Origin: Macrobrachium rosenbergii
Lineage: Eukaryota; Arthropoda; Malacostraca; Decapoda; Palaemonidae
NCBI RefSeq assembly: GCF_040412425.1
Contig: NC_089767.1
Location: 1,184,469 to 1,248,468 of the forward strand
DNA: 64,000 bases
Direction of reading: 5' to 3'
The notes under the pieces are model-generated. The model made no database searches and was not told the origin of the DNA. It worked only from the letters and a program-made list of their open reading frames with translations. A program made the translations under genes and the position numbers. Of this stretch, positions 49,245 through 60,648 are shown one piece after another. Numbering within the stretch: the stretch's first letter is position 1; every line of letters starts with the position of its first letter.

Positions 49245-49396
49245 ACATATTACTCATTCTCAAAGGCATGTTGCCCAACAAGATGGCTTCTTAAGTTGTA
49301 CACAATGCCTACAAGATGAATTGTGCACCTTAAGCCATTCTTCTCTAGGAGGCTGTGACTTATCAAGTTCTTAGTTTTTTCCATTAAAATCATTAG
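49245..49396 (+). repeat. Tandem duplication, unit 2 (right of MITE)
   Basis: Second copy of 48760-48910. The MITE sits at the junction, so it probably inserted at the boundary of an older tandem pair. From 49397 to 50990 there is no recognised gene, only a 40-bp duplication at 50014-50093 ('acagtctg(c/t)atgaaaatgt'). Confidence 0.88.
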
Positions 49397-50984
49397 TCCT
49401 TCTTGCAAAGGCCAGCTGCAATCTCTACATTACATGAAGTTCTACTGGATTTTTACAAATGAGTTCTCTAAAGTCCTGGTGGTTTTTACAAGTATCTAAA
49501 CCCGACAGTTCTAAATAAACTAAAATCTCCTACTGTAGTTCCTTAAATGAGCAATTTAATCTAAGTATTTTTTGCATCTTGATTCAACGTCAAAATCAAC
49601 CCATTTCATAATTTGTCCGGAAAAAGACGAAATGCATTTCCATCAGTTCATGATTTCAGAAAACTTACATGATCTGGAATGGGGTTGTCGTGTCCAGGAA
49701 CTCACGACCCTTGGGAGGAAGGTGAATTTTGAATTTCTACTGACAAAATGACCAAGTATACCTACAACTGGGAATACCCAAACACTTCACAAATGAAACA
49801 ACTCTTTAGTTTACCAACTGATCCCATGTCAATTCTTTCTCTCTGAACAGTACACACCTCAAGTCAAACTCCTAATGTTCCAGTCTCTTGTTATAGATGT
49901 CCTGCATTCTTTGCCCAGGACTGAAGTTTAAAATTTTCCCCAAGGGTGTCATGTCAAATCCTACAAACATGAGTAGGGTCAGGCACTGCATTCTTTCAAG
50001 TCATTTCTTGAACATACAGTCTGCATGAAAATGTTCTATTGACTCTGTGAGACACAGTCTGTATGAAAATGTTCTACTGACTCTGTAAGACAGTCCACTC
50101 CACTTAACATTTGCACAGAATTCTTATTCCTTTCATCACCTGATTTTTGTTTGATACTGAATGTTGGAGTTTTCATATTAAATGTATGTGATATCAATAC
50201 TCAGCCTCCGTGTCTCACAGCACCCATCTATGAACAGGAGAAGTACTACTATGTAATGTGGACATACTAGACGCTCCACTAGTTTCTTGAGGCAGTTAAC
50301 TGTTGTTCCCCATGAGGCATCCATCTGATATTCGCTGCCTGATAAACCAGCGTTAGAGACCACAGTCAGCGAAAGATCCCCATCATCTCGTTGTCAAGTC
50401 ACCATCACAACACCTGATTGCCTTCAATATCCAAATTGGTATTTTCCATATTAATCCATCTTTCATATTGCTGTTGCATCTTACAAAATTGCCTCCCTTA
50501 ATTATGCAGCTGTTAGTAAAGTTCAAATATTTTTAAATGTTACTTCTTCCAAATCTACCCTTTCTCAAAACTTAATTCTGTGCTATCTTTGCTTGACGCA
50601 CGTCCTGTAGTAAACACCCAGGAAACTTGACTATCCACAAAGGCAACAAAACAGAGGATCACTCATTACCATTTGAACTTGAAAGATTAAAAACTGGAGT
50701 TTTGGAAAAATCGTGTTCCTGGGTACTCCTGAAAGAACAGAGGCTCCTGGGTATATCATTCCATATATATGCTTGTTGCAAAATTTTTTCGAGATTTGTT
50801 TTCCTCCAAATACTACACGAGTACAATCCCTCTGTTGGGGTTCAGTTCAATCAATACCGAAATAACGACAAACATCTTGTTTCTCAGGTCTCTGGGCATT
50901 TTGCCTGACTGGTCACATCTAATCTAAGAGGTGCAGCTTGAATTTACATTTTTCCACAAGAATATCATCATACAGCAAGTGATT

Positions 50985-51335
50985 ACTGAATGGTAAGGAA
51001 GTGTATCACTTTTTTTTTTTTTTACCTAATTAAGGGTTAAGAAGCATAAGGCTCATGTACAACATATCAAAAGATATTATTTTCCTTTCGCTTAATATCT
51101 AGTTTTGAGTAAAATGGATGATGTGTGCATAATAAGCCTTAGGGATTGTTCATGATAGAGCTCACTGGTCTGTTGCAAGATCCCTACAAGCTTTCATGGA
51201 TGACGGGGAAATAAAATCGCTTTAAATTTCGATGTTTCAGCCAAGTGTTGGTGTCTTGAAAGATTTCCTTAACACAAAAATATAAAGTCGAATATTTTAT
51301 TAACCCCAAGTGGTATAGCTCTTTTGATTTATGGG
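50985..51335 (-). mobile_element. Relic of DIRS element B (RT segment)
   Basis: Three exact anchors shared with element B occur in the same order and spacing: 'taaggaagtgtatcactttt' (50994 vs 56982), 'ggtctgttgcaag' (about 51167 vs 57160) and 'tataaagtcgaatatttt' (about 51281 vs 57269). The intervening bases are heavily diverged. It is an old, internally deleted or eroded fragment of the same retrotransposon family. Confidence 0.7.
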
Positions 51336-51609
51336 TCTATTAACTAATTTATGAAGACTGAATGCAGTAAACCATTTTCTTTGGAATTTGAAAGGTGTGT
51401 TACTCTCATGTACAGTTTGTAAGATCTTGATTTTGTTTCTAAGCTTCTTGTAACAATTAACATTCGAAGTAACAAGTTTTTGAATAACAGTACAATGATT
51501 CTTTTAAGAACAAACACTTATCAAAGCTTACGATAAGTGTGACATCATCTGAAGTATTTGAGAACACTGCAAATGACACTTTAGGCTGCCTTTTCTAGCA
51601 TGCATTCAT

Positions 51610-51857
51610 TTTTATTAGTTATCTGCTATTAAGTACATCAAATGTAAAGTACAGTTTGTAATGGGATTTGTTCCCAACTTCAGTCTGTCACTTATATTTA
51701 CACACAACACTGCCTAAATTCAGGAGGTACACAGAAGAACTCTTATCTTATTTAATTCATTAGGGGAAGGTTTAAGCTTTATCCATTCGTATTCAAGTAC
51801 GGTTTGCTTTCTACAGGGATTTTTCCTTTGCAGGTTTATTGCTACAGTGCATCCTGG
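51610..51857 (-). other. Candidate 3'-terminal exon with poly(A) signal
   Basis: On the minus strand a pyrimidine-rich acceptor ('ttcaattttctttcatttcag') is followed at 51857 by a phase-0 open frame of 45 codons beginning PGCTVAINLQRKNPC and ending LLCTS at the stop 51720-51722. About 100 bp later comes 'aataaa' (minus strand, near 51610-51615). The order acceptor, short coding tail, stop, short 3' UTR and poly(A) signal is what a last exon should look like. The protein is not recognised and no upstream exon is proven, so the gene is unnamed. Chance remains possible. Confidence 0.35.
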
Positions 51858-53729
51858 CTGAAATGAAAGAAAATTGAAAGTGATTCTGGTAAGCCACACA
51901 CTCTTGCCAAAAGTACTACTGGCATTTTCACTGACAGTCAGGTTTACCTCCAACCACCCCCCCTGACCAGTCAATGGAGTAGAACAAATCCCACAACCAT
52001 TGCTTGGAATAGCATTATGGGTATTTCCCTCCAACTGCTGAAAGGCAACTTTTCCCTGCCACTGGGTGGTGAAGGCAAGCTAGTGGTTGAAGTTGTCTGG
52101 AAGAGACCAGTAATTTCACTGTCTCACTATTGTCCCATCGGTTGGCCACCCTTCCCAATGGCATCTGGACCCCAAAAGCAAAAAATCAAGGTTACTCAGG
52201 GATCCTAGCCCTCTAGCCATAGATAGACGTTCCACAAGCAGTTCAACCCAGGCTGCGGATGGGCAAACATGGGTGTAACCCTCATAGCACACACATCACA
52301 GTGCACAGATAATTCCCAAGGGGATACCACACTGCTACCTGGGGCATTATCTAAAGGGCTCTGGAGCCCTCTCCACTGAAGGGTAACAGTAGCCACTAGT
52401 GTGGCTCTCACCACCTGTGGATTGAATCCCAGTGCAAAAGAACACCAATATAAGAATGAATGCATCCATGTGCAGTGCAGCAGCAAGACCCAGGGTGGCA
52501 TCCAGCAATTAGTGGAGCTGGCAAGCCATTATTCTGCAGGTAAGGTAATAGCTATGGAAATAACTAATATGCCTAAATTCTAGTTAATCGTGCTGTTGAC
52601 CCACACATTGTCTATGACTGGTGGTTTGCTAAGCTACTGGGTCCATGACTGAAGGTGTGGCAAGCTGCAAGTGCCTTGGCCTTGCCAGACCCCATATAAT
52701 AAAATAGTTTGAATGCAAGACAAGTATTAGAAAGACCATAAGTTAAGACTATAATTGCAACTGAAATTATATTTTATATCATTGACTGCTTGTCACAAGA
52801 AAAAACTATGGAGTTTAAGAAAACACAAACATGAAAACAGCTTTCAATCAGAATACTGTACACTTTTTACCTTCAGCCAGTGAGAACTGGACTATTAAAA
52901 CCACCCAAGACTGATTGAAAGCACTTGGACCTATATGTTACGAGCAATAGAAACCTTCCTAAGTAACAAGATAAAAAATAAAAACTTAAAGGAATGTTAC
53001 CGGCTACCCATGGATTTAATCCTGCGTCACGAACAAAATTGAAAAGGTGGTATAGGAGCATTTAATCTCCAGAAAGAACTAGAAGATATAAAGCAGGAAA
53101 TTTAGAGATATATTGTGAATCCACCTATAATAAACTGTTTTCAAGAACTCGTATGTCTACACATAAGAATCACAGAGTGAGAATTTTTGGAACCAGAATA
53201 ATTCATCAAGTTGCTGCAGTAACTGAGATATAAAAACATTGATACCAAGGAGTGTAATGACACAGAAGATGTAATTTCTCAAGAAAACAATACAGTACAT
53301 GAAAACTAGCGAGAGGACCTGCTTGATGAACCAGATGAGGGTAATAGGAGGGACTGCCTTAACCAAACAGGAAGGGAGAAACCTTAGTACTGGGTTATGC
53401 CATCAAACCCTGGATTATCATGGGTGAGTGGTGAAGCATTTAGAAGTATAAAATTCTGTTTTAGCTTATGTGAGACTGTGTTTAGATAAAGTGTAACACT
53501 TTAAATTCCTATTTATTCTGCGAGTGTGGACACAGAAGCAGAGAATTAGGAAACTGTAGTGAACCCAGGGTGGTAGCCTCAAAAAGAATAAAAAATCTAA
53601 AGGTGGTATTTACTGTAGCCTACAACACAAATATTCATGTTCACAGAATTTCTGAAAGAGCTGAAAGAAAAGTAGAATCTGAAGGTGATTAAAAGGTACA
53701 TACATTTATATAAGAACTATATATAAAAC
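51858..53729. other. No recognised gene
   Basis: Mixed AT-rich DNA with a somewhat GC-richer patch at 52.2-52.6 kb. ORFs of up to 98 codons on either strand overlap and lack motifs. It may be intronic to the candidate exon at 51720-51857. Confidence 0.35.
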
Positions 53730-53915
53730 ATGATATTTTTATGATAAAATAAGGTTTTACTTATACTTACCTGGTAGTTACATATAGCTGTCGTCTCTGA
53801 CGCACAGAATTTTAAATTTGGCAGACTAGCGAAAACACCTAGGTGATCCTCTACCAGCGCCTCTATATTGTAACAAGGAACTATCCCAACAATGTTCTAG
53901 AACCCATTAAGTTTT
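53730..53915 (-). repeat. 3' end and ITR of element B (low-coordinate side)
   Basis: 'tacttacctggtagttacat' and the following sequence to 'gttctagaacccattaagtt' match the reverse complement of 59925-60088. The outermost 53730-53780 also forms a perfect inverted pair of about 50 bp with 53957-54007 in the ICR. Confidence 0.92.
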
Positions 53916-53956
53916 AAGCCCACTTGACATGAGAGGGGAGGTGGGCTGGTTTATCA

Positions 53957-54050
53957 TGTAACTACCAGGTAAGTATAAGTAAAACCTTATTTTATCATAA
54001 AAATATCATTTTTACTTATAGGACTTACCTGGTAGTTACATATAGCTGAT
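53957..54050 (-). repeat. Internal complementary region (ICR) of element B
   Basis: The first part ('gtaactaccaggtaagtata' and following) is complementary to the low-coordinate end (53730-53780). The second part ('ttttacttataggacttacc' and following) is complementary to the high-coordinate end (60050-60090). This reproduces the junction of the joined ends, as expected for a DIRS circle intermediate. Confidence 0.9.
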
Positions 54051-54321
54051 TGGCACCTTTAGAGGGGTGGGATCATGTCAGCCACATATATTGTTAGAAA
54101 TCAAAAACATGGATTTTAGTTCCTTACCTTGAAGGATTGCTGACTCAGCGGTTACTGCCTCTGTAGTCTGCTTATCCCTCGATTGTATAGACAAGATATA
54201 AAGGATCCGGAGTGTCAGATACAATCTGTTAGTACTTGTAGAGGACAACGCCTGACGGACAAGACTTAGTATGCCCTTGCTCTGGGCGCAGAACCAAATT
54301 AACAATAAGGGATCACCTCTA

Positions 54322-55562
54322 TCACCAAAATATAAAATTAAAAACTTTCAACCATAAAATTAAAAAGATTGTAGGTACTCCTAAACCAACAACATAGTAC
54401 CTACAAACGACGCAACCAAACTCAATTTCCAACTTCAAGGAGAAAATGTTAGTCAGATAGGTTGCCCCTCTTTCTCCCTCACCCACCACCGTGTCAGTAA
54501 CTACTAAAGGCCCTAAGGTACTGCCATTGTCAAAATCAGTCTTCAATTCTGACAAGTAATGCGATCACGAAGATCGACTTACATCGCCAAAATGTAGAAT
54601 TCACAATCTTTTGCACTGAGAGGTTGTGCCTGAAAGCCAAAGAAGTAGCTGGACAGCTCTTATCTCATGTGCTCTCACTTTCAGAGTTCCCGTGTCTGAG
54701 TCCTGACAATTCATGGGCTTCACGAAATGACTTCTCTTGAAGAAGAAAGCAAGAGCATTCTTAGAAAGTGGTCTAGACGGGTTTCTCACCAACACCACAA
54801 GTTCTCCGAAGAGCCCTGATACCTTTTGTTCAGTGAATATAGAACTTTAAGGCTCTCACCTGGCACAACAATCTCTCTTGTTCTCCTTCTCCCCACAAGA
54901 TCTGAAAGGCTCTTAATGCTGAAAGACCTCAGAACCATGGTCTGGGCGCATCTTAGTTCTTCGCTAAGAACCTAAGAGAGGAAGAACATACAGCTTTTCC
55001 TTGAGAGAAACCAATAGTTTTGTCAATCAAGGTCATGAACCTCACTCACCCTCCTGGCTGTTGCAGGAGTGTTACTAGAAAAATAGTTTTCTTAGTCAAG
55101 TTTCTCAGCGATGCATTTGCCAAAGGCTCGACGAGTGATCTGAACAAATCCATTTAAGAACGATGTCCAAATTCCATGCTATTTGTTTAGGAACTTTCGT
55201 CTTAGGTATTAAAAGGCTTAAGTAAATCTGTTAGATCCTGATTGTTCAAGATGTCTAGACCTCTGTGCAAATACCAACCTCTAGGCATTGATCGATACCC
55301 CAATCGTGCTCAAAGACAATCCTTTCTCCTTAAAAGGGATGAGGGCCAGAACTACGCTATTTGATTTAGAGGGTTTTAGAAGACAAACTCCATGTCTATT
55401 GCACCAGTCTCTAAACTGATTCCATCTGGCCTGGTATACTGGGTCCGAAGACTTCCCTTCTGGGTCGCGCAATGGGCCGAGCAACCTCCTTTGAAAACCT
55501 CTCTTCCTGAGATCGCTGCGGTCTACTAACGACAGTCTGCATTTGCAAGCCGTGGAAAACAT
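54322..55562 (-). pseudogene. Tyrosine recombinase of DIRS element B, frameshifted
   Basis: This is the integrating enzyme of the element. The N-terminal core-binding part reads 'YQARWNQFRDWCNRHGV' and 'GLSLSTIGVSINA' (55281-55562). Downstream in another frame is 'VRAHEIRAVQ' (about 54690), matching the conserved H-x-x-R box. Near 54556-54558 the sequence 'SHYLSELK' supplies the expected catalytic Tyr. The region holding the first catalytic Arg (about 54.85-55.1 kb) is too eroded for me to place. The pieces lie in at least three frames, so no full enzyme can be made. Confidence 0.8.
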
Positions 55563-55850
55563 AAGTTCTGATGGAACCTCAGGAAGTGGGGTTGTCTGGA
55601 TTGTAGATCTTTCCTCGGCAGGAGGATCCTCGGAAAATCTGCAGGAGGAGGAGAAGATCTGGGAACCATTCCTCTTGATGGCCAGAAAGACCGATTAGAG
55701 TCATCTTGGTGTTCTTGTGGTTCCTGAACTTTTCCAAGACCTTCCTGATAATTTTGAACGGTGGAAAAGCGTAAAGATCAAATCCCAACTCATTGTCATT
55801 GCATCCACCCAAAGTGCCTTGTCGTCCGGATCTGGGGAGCAATATACTGG
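55563..55850 (-). pseudogene. Methyltransferase-like domain of DIRS element B
   Basis: 'VDLFATDRTKRLPVYCSPDP' (about 55820-55880, end of the RNase H frame) is followed in a second frame by 'LYAFPPFKIIRKVLEKF' (about 55725-55775) and 'EEWFPDLLLLLQ'. The same order and 'FPPF' motif are found in element A. The Dam-like label follows the known DIRS1 domain order. Confidence 0.6.
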
Positions 55851-57449
55851 GAGGCGTTTTGTTCTGTCTGTTGCAAACAGGTCTACTAGAACGGACAACC
55901 CCACAGATTCCACAATCGTTTGCAAACCTGCGGATGTAAGGTCCATTCCGTGGGCAAGACTTGATTCTTCCTGCAAAAAAGATCTGCTGTTACAATTCCT
56001 CTCGCCTTTTATGAACCTGGTCAATAACGTGACCTCGTTCTCTTCCGACCATTCTAAAAGTTCCTTGGTCGTCTGATACAGGGAGAAGGAATGAGTGCCC
56101 CCTTGCCTCTTGATATAAGCAAGAGCTGTCGTTTGTCCGACTGAACCAGAATAACCTTGCCTTTTACTTCTTGCTGAAATTGCATCAGGGCTAGATGTAC
56201 TATTAACTTTCAGTTCTTTCACATTTATGTGCAGTTCTTTCTGCTCTTCCTGCCACAGGCCCATATTCCTTGTTGTCTAAAAATGTATGCTCCCACCCCT
56301 GATCCGGCGTCTGACAAGAACATGTGAGTCTGGGCTCTGTGATAAAAGAGACATTCCCTCCTTTCTTGAGCCTTTCCTTGAATTCCACCAGAACAGCTCC
56401 TTCTGATCTGATCTGAGATCTTGAAAAGAAAGGAAAGATCCGGATGGGTTTTGCGTGGCCATTGGCTTTGTAGATAAAACTGCAGAGGCCTCATTTTGAG
56501 TCTCCCCAGTTTCGAACTTCTCCATCGAGCTAAGGTCCCCAGTAAGCTCATCCACTGGTTGGCTGAGCAAACCTTCAAATATTTTTAAAGTCGTCTATCA
56601 TGCTTAGACAAGACTCTACTCTCCGTATTGATGGAGAAGCCGAAAAGTCAGAGAGTCCATTCTCACTCCCAAATAAACTATCTGCTGTGATGGTGACAGG
56701 GACGATTTCGAACATTGACTAGTAGGCCTAGTTCCTTTACCAGAGATAATGTCTTCATTAGGTCCTCCACATATTTGGCTTTGGAAAATTGCTTTCCAGA
56801 AGCCAGTCGTCCAGATACTATTGACATCCTTATTCCTTGCAAGTGAAGATTCTTCAATACCGTTGACAGAACTCTTGTAAACACTTGAGGTGCAGTTGAC
56901 TGAGTCCGAAACAAAGAGCTCTGAACTGGAAAACTTTGCCTTGGAAAATAAACCTCAGGAACTTCCTTGATTCCTGATGGATAAGGAAGTGTATCACTTT
57001 TTTTCCTGGAGGTCTATCGAGACCATCCAGTCGCCGGTTGAAGAGATGCTAACACCGACTCTGTAGTTTCCATCGAAAATTTCGTCTTCTTTGACGTAAA
57101 ATGTTCAATGCGCTCACATCTAGAACCGGCCTCCAACCTCCCGATGCCTAGAACTAAAAGGTCTGTTGCAAGTTGTAAAACCCCAGAGAGCATGGGGTCG
57201 GCACTAAAATCGATGGCTTGTTTCCTTAGTAGATGTTTCTACTTTGGTTCTTGAAGATTTCGCAAAACTATAAAGTCGAATATTTTGGAAAAACAACTGG
57301 GCGTCCGATAGGGGCTTTTGTTGGAATGGGATGGAGTACCCCTCTATGATCACCTGTAAGGTCAAGGATCATTGACCTTTGCCAGGTTTCCGAGAACGAC
57401 TGGAGTCTGGCACCTACTGCTATGTGGAGGACAGATCTCATTTTTTTGT
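55701..57449 (-). pseudogene. Reverse transcriptase-RNase H region of DIRS element B
   Basis: The RT entry 'GARLQSFSETWQRS' lies near 57380-57420 and 'GVLHPIPTKAPIG' near 57305-57345. The core 'STAPQVFTRVLSTVLKNLHL' is at about 56840-56900. The catalytic YLDD box is encoded at 56806-56817, but one frame away from the surrounding ORF, which instead reads 'SIVSGRLASGK'. RNase H follows in the 187-codon ORF 55701-56264: 'HINVKELKV' near its start, 'TTALAYIKRQGGTHSF', and 'FIKGERNCNSR' at the usual end of the domain. Several frameshifts separate these parts. Confidence 0.85.
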
Positions 57450-59785
57450 TGAAAATTGGAAGGTCGAGTAAAGATTTTTTTCCCACAATGAAACTTGGAA
57501 AAGGGCACTTAGAAGCAGACTTGCCCATCTGAACGTCTTGGAAGTGTCCAAAACACACTTTTGGTGGAAGTAGCTACATGTAGTCTTTTTCTGTTCTTTG
57601 CTGACTGAGCCAACAGGTCCTGTGTTGCTTTTTGTGTCCCAACTTCAGCAGTCTCTCGAACTAATTCCTTACACAACAAGTGGTCCTAAACAAAGGAGCA
57701 AAGAGAGAGAACCTCTGGCTTATTTAAACACCCTTCGCCAAAAGGAGCACCAGAGTTGTCCATTTCTTCAGAACTCGGTTGCAAAAACCGAGGTTAGCTC
57801 AAGGCACAATCGCATACCCCCTTGTCATGCGTCGAAATGAAAGTGAAATCCGTGATTCCATCCGAAAGCCACACACTTTGACTTTCCTAGCCAAGCTACC
57901 ACTGACCAATCAAGGAAACTGATGACCTCCACAACAGCGAAAATACTCTTGAGAAGATGATCCAACTCTGACTGCGTGAAAAAGATCTTCGCTGATTGAA
58001 GAGCTGTGTGACGACTTGAATCCACTAGACTGGAGAAGTCTCCTTGAGCGGTGGCAGACACACCCAAAGAAAAACGTTCTCAGTTTTGTCCACATGCGGC
58101 TGGCGATGAGCCAATCTGGAGGGTGGAAGACAAAACATAAATCTTGCCTTGCTCTCTCTTGTCTGGGAGCCAGGAATTAATTTTCTTGATAGCCGTTCTT
58201 GGCAGTTCAATCCAAAACTAGGCGTGTAAAAAGCTGGATCCGAGCGTTATCCCTCTTAAACTGCGATCTGGGAGAACCACTTGGTCGAAGGCTTAAAAGA
58301 GTCCCCAAAGTTTTCCACTGAAAAACTTGAGTAACTCACTTATAACCTCAAGATTTCTCCTTGATTCCTGGAAAGTCCTCTTCTATTTCTACATCTTCTT
58401 CGATTTCTTCGTCTACAGAAGACACAGGAGACAATTGGTGCACAGGAACAGTTTCTGACGAAAAAGTAGGTCGTGCGGAATCTAAAGTCTTACGACCATG
58501 CCGATGTGGCGCCGAATCCGTCAGACTGTGTGGCGCGCGCCAAGCTGACTGGCGCTCCATGACTGAAGTGGCGCTGGCCAAGCTGAAAGTGGCGCGCGCC
58601 ATGCTGAAGTGGCGTTTATCAACGAAGTGGCGAATCCGGGACCAGAGAAGAATGCTGAAGCGTCTGGTTGAGCCTCTTCATTGGTGCATGCAAATGGGAG
58701 GCTCTTGAGTCAAGACTTGTTGCGCACAAGAAGGAAGTATCTCCATGGAGGTGCTCCCGAACACAAACAAAAAACAACTTTCAATAAGATCCGTCAATTT
58801 GTCCGTGACTTGAGTGACAAAACGGGGATCTTGTTGACCCCACCAAGAGGAGGTACTATCTGCGATGAGGCTGGGCGAGATGTAACCATCCTGGAACGGA
58901 TAAAAACGCTTTTAAACGGGCAATAGAACGCGTAGGTTCCTTCCGGCGAGGGGCTGATCTACTGAAGAGGAGGAGGAGAAAAGGTTCAGGATCTTCCCAG
59001 AAGCTACAGCCGCATGCGGATCCGTCAAAGATCTTTTCTTGGAATCGCTGCAGGAGAATTGTGAGACCTCTTGAGAGGGCGAGAAGAATGCTTTCAAGCG
59101 CCCATGTTAGGAGGAGTCAACGAATCATCACCACTAGAAGACACATCCCCAGCAGCGCCTTTTCTATGGCGTGCGGAAGCATCCTGGGAATGCACAACAG
59201 GAATACTTGAGGGGTGACTGCTGGGAGCAAGCCCCACTTTCGCCTCCTTTACGGTTTCGACATGCCCTCTCCTGAACCAGGGAGTCCGACAGAGGTCTAG
59301 ACCTGGGAGAACAGAAGTGGGCCGAACAGACACCTCCTCCACTAACACTTCACTTCGAGGAGCCAATTTTTCAATGGCTTGGCCCATCGTCTGGATGGCT
59401 GAAAGCACAGCTGAAAATTTAGTGTCCATTTGGACTTTTAACTCTGACACGGTGATAGGATTGGGATCAACAGGGTCGGACAAAGGAGAGCCTCAATAGG
59501 AGAGGGGTTAACAGATTGAATTACCTGCCCTACAGACTTAGCAGATGATGACCTCTGAAAGAGCTGAAGCTTTCCTAACTCTGTCCTTTTCTAACTTCCG
59601 TAGATATTTCTCTAAGGCTGACCATTCATCCGTTGTTAGATGCATACATTCCTCACATGTGTTCTCTGAATTACAAAATTTACCCTACATGAAGAGCAAA
59701 CTGAATGGGGGTCGATAATTTTTTTAGGCAAACGAGTCCTACAGCCTAAAGCACAATATCTATACTGGGAACCAGAATCAGACAT
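57450..59785 (-). pseudogene. gag-like region of DIRS element B, frameshifted
   Basis: The likely start is ATG at 59785 (MSDSGSQYRYCALGCRTRL...). A Cys cluster follows, 'DPHSVCSSCR' and, one frame over, 'TCEECMHLTTDEWSALEKYL' (about 59590-59720), which parallels the gag start of element A. Next come 'ISVSELKVQMDTKFSAVLSA'-like helical sequence in ORF 59094-59483 (actual reading begins MSDPVDPNPITVSELK) and an acidic tail 'DEEIEEDVEIEED' (about 58370-58410). A GC-rich short repeat ('gtggcgc', 58500-58640) lies between. Role as Gag is inferred from position and the Cys motif. Confidence 0.65.
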
Positions 59786-59924
59786 ATTGTACAAAGAATT
59801 AATTCCGACCACAAATGCAAAGCGCTAGCTAACAAAAACCACAAAGAAATACTTAAGTATAAATTGCAGACAAAAATTCAACCACAAAGGGAGACCGTGT
59901 TACCGGTCTCTCGGCAGAAAAAAC

Positions 59925-60090
59925 TTAATGGGTTCTAGAACATTGTTGGGATAGTTCCTTGTTACCTATAGAGGGCGCTGGTAGAGGGATCACCTAGGTG
60001 TTTTAGCGCTAGCGCGAAATTTAAATTCTGCCGCCCGCGTCAGAGACGACAGCTATATGTAACACCAGGTAAAGTCCTATAAGTAAAATG
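59925..60090 (-). repeat. 5' end and ITR of element B (high-coordinate side)
   Basis: 'acttaatgggttctagaaca' through 'agacgacagctatatgtaac' is the inverted partner of 53755-53915. The end 'aagtcctataagtaaaatg' matches the second half of the ICR. Confidence 0.92.
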
Positions 60091-60189
60091 GTAATGTATT
60101 TACTTAAGGGAGAGATGGCCTATTCATCATTTTACTAAACATTAATATTTTTGCTCTTAAATCCATCACTGAGTTGTCGACATATTTTT

Positions 60190-60582
60190 TTTTATTATCT
60201 ATTATAGATTATGTGCAGTGGATGTTCCTCTCTGTTGAACTTCTCAGTTCCAGAAGTCCTTTGTTCCTCACACTGTTGGAATGTGGAACAGTCTCCCTAC
60301 TGAGGATGTTGTGCAGGTGGAACTACAAAAGTTTGAGCAGTAATGCAATGCATTACTACCCTCATACAATTCTCCTTGCATTTTGTTAATTTACTTCCAT
60401 TTTTCTCTATTTCTTAATTTCTTTACTTATTTGTTCGTTTTTAATAAGCGAGACCTCTTCTTTCTGTACTGCCCTTTGCCTCTTCCCTCTTTCAAATGAA
60501 CACCATGTTCTTTGGAAGCTTGAATTTAAAGTCAATGGCCCCTTTGGTGGGCTTGTTCCATATGAATAGGCATCATCTTCTG

Positions 60583-60648
<66 letters not shown>
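60190..60648 (+). mobile_element. LINE 3' fragment: ORF2 C-terminus, 3' UTR, (TAA)n tail
   Basis: At 60243-60342 one frame reads 'FQKSFVPHTVGMWNSLP' then 'EDVVQVELQKFEQ' and a stop. The 'F..SF.P.T...WNSLP' signature ends many arthropod LINE reverse-transcriptase ORFs. A 3' UTR of about 240 bp follows, with 'ttctttggaagcttgaattt' and 'agtcaatggcccctttggtg', and a (TAA)n run (60584-60648). The same UTR and tail occur at 21250-21455 and 47237-47440 on the minus strand. TAA tails are known for I-clade LINEs, but the clade here is not certain. Confidence 0.78.

Larger units (their letters stand above)
53730..60090 (-). mobile_element. DIRS1-like retrotransposon, element B (decayed)
   Basis: This is a 6.36-kb element on the minus strand with the same layout as element A. 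The ITRs are about 160 bp (53755-53915 and 59925-60088). An ICR near 53958-54050 contains the complements of both outer ends. Gag-, RT-, RNase H-, methyltransferase- and recombinase-like regions run from high to low coordinates. The nucleotide sequence of the ends is unrelated to element A, so it is a different family. Stops and frameshifts are frequent, but several catalytic motifs survive in separate frames. It is less GC-rich than A. A second eroded piece of this family lies at 50985-51335. Confidence 0.9.

Noticed and set aside
55717..56076. 119-codon plus-strand ORF
   Set aside because: It is antisense to the RNase H region of DIRS element B, whose motifs are on the minus strand.
58361..58708. 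115-codon plus-strand ORF in a GC-rich patch
   Set aside because: It is opposite the element B gag region; the short 'gtggcgc' repeats make both strands stop-poor.
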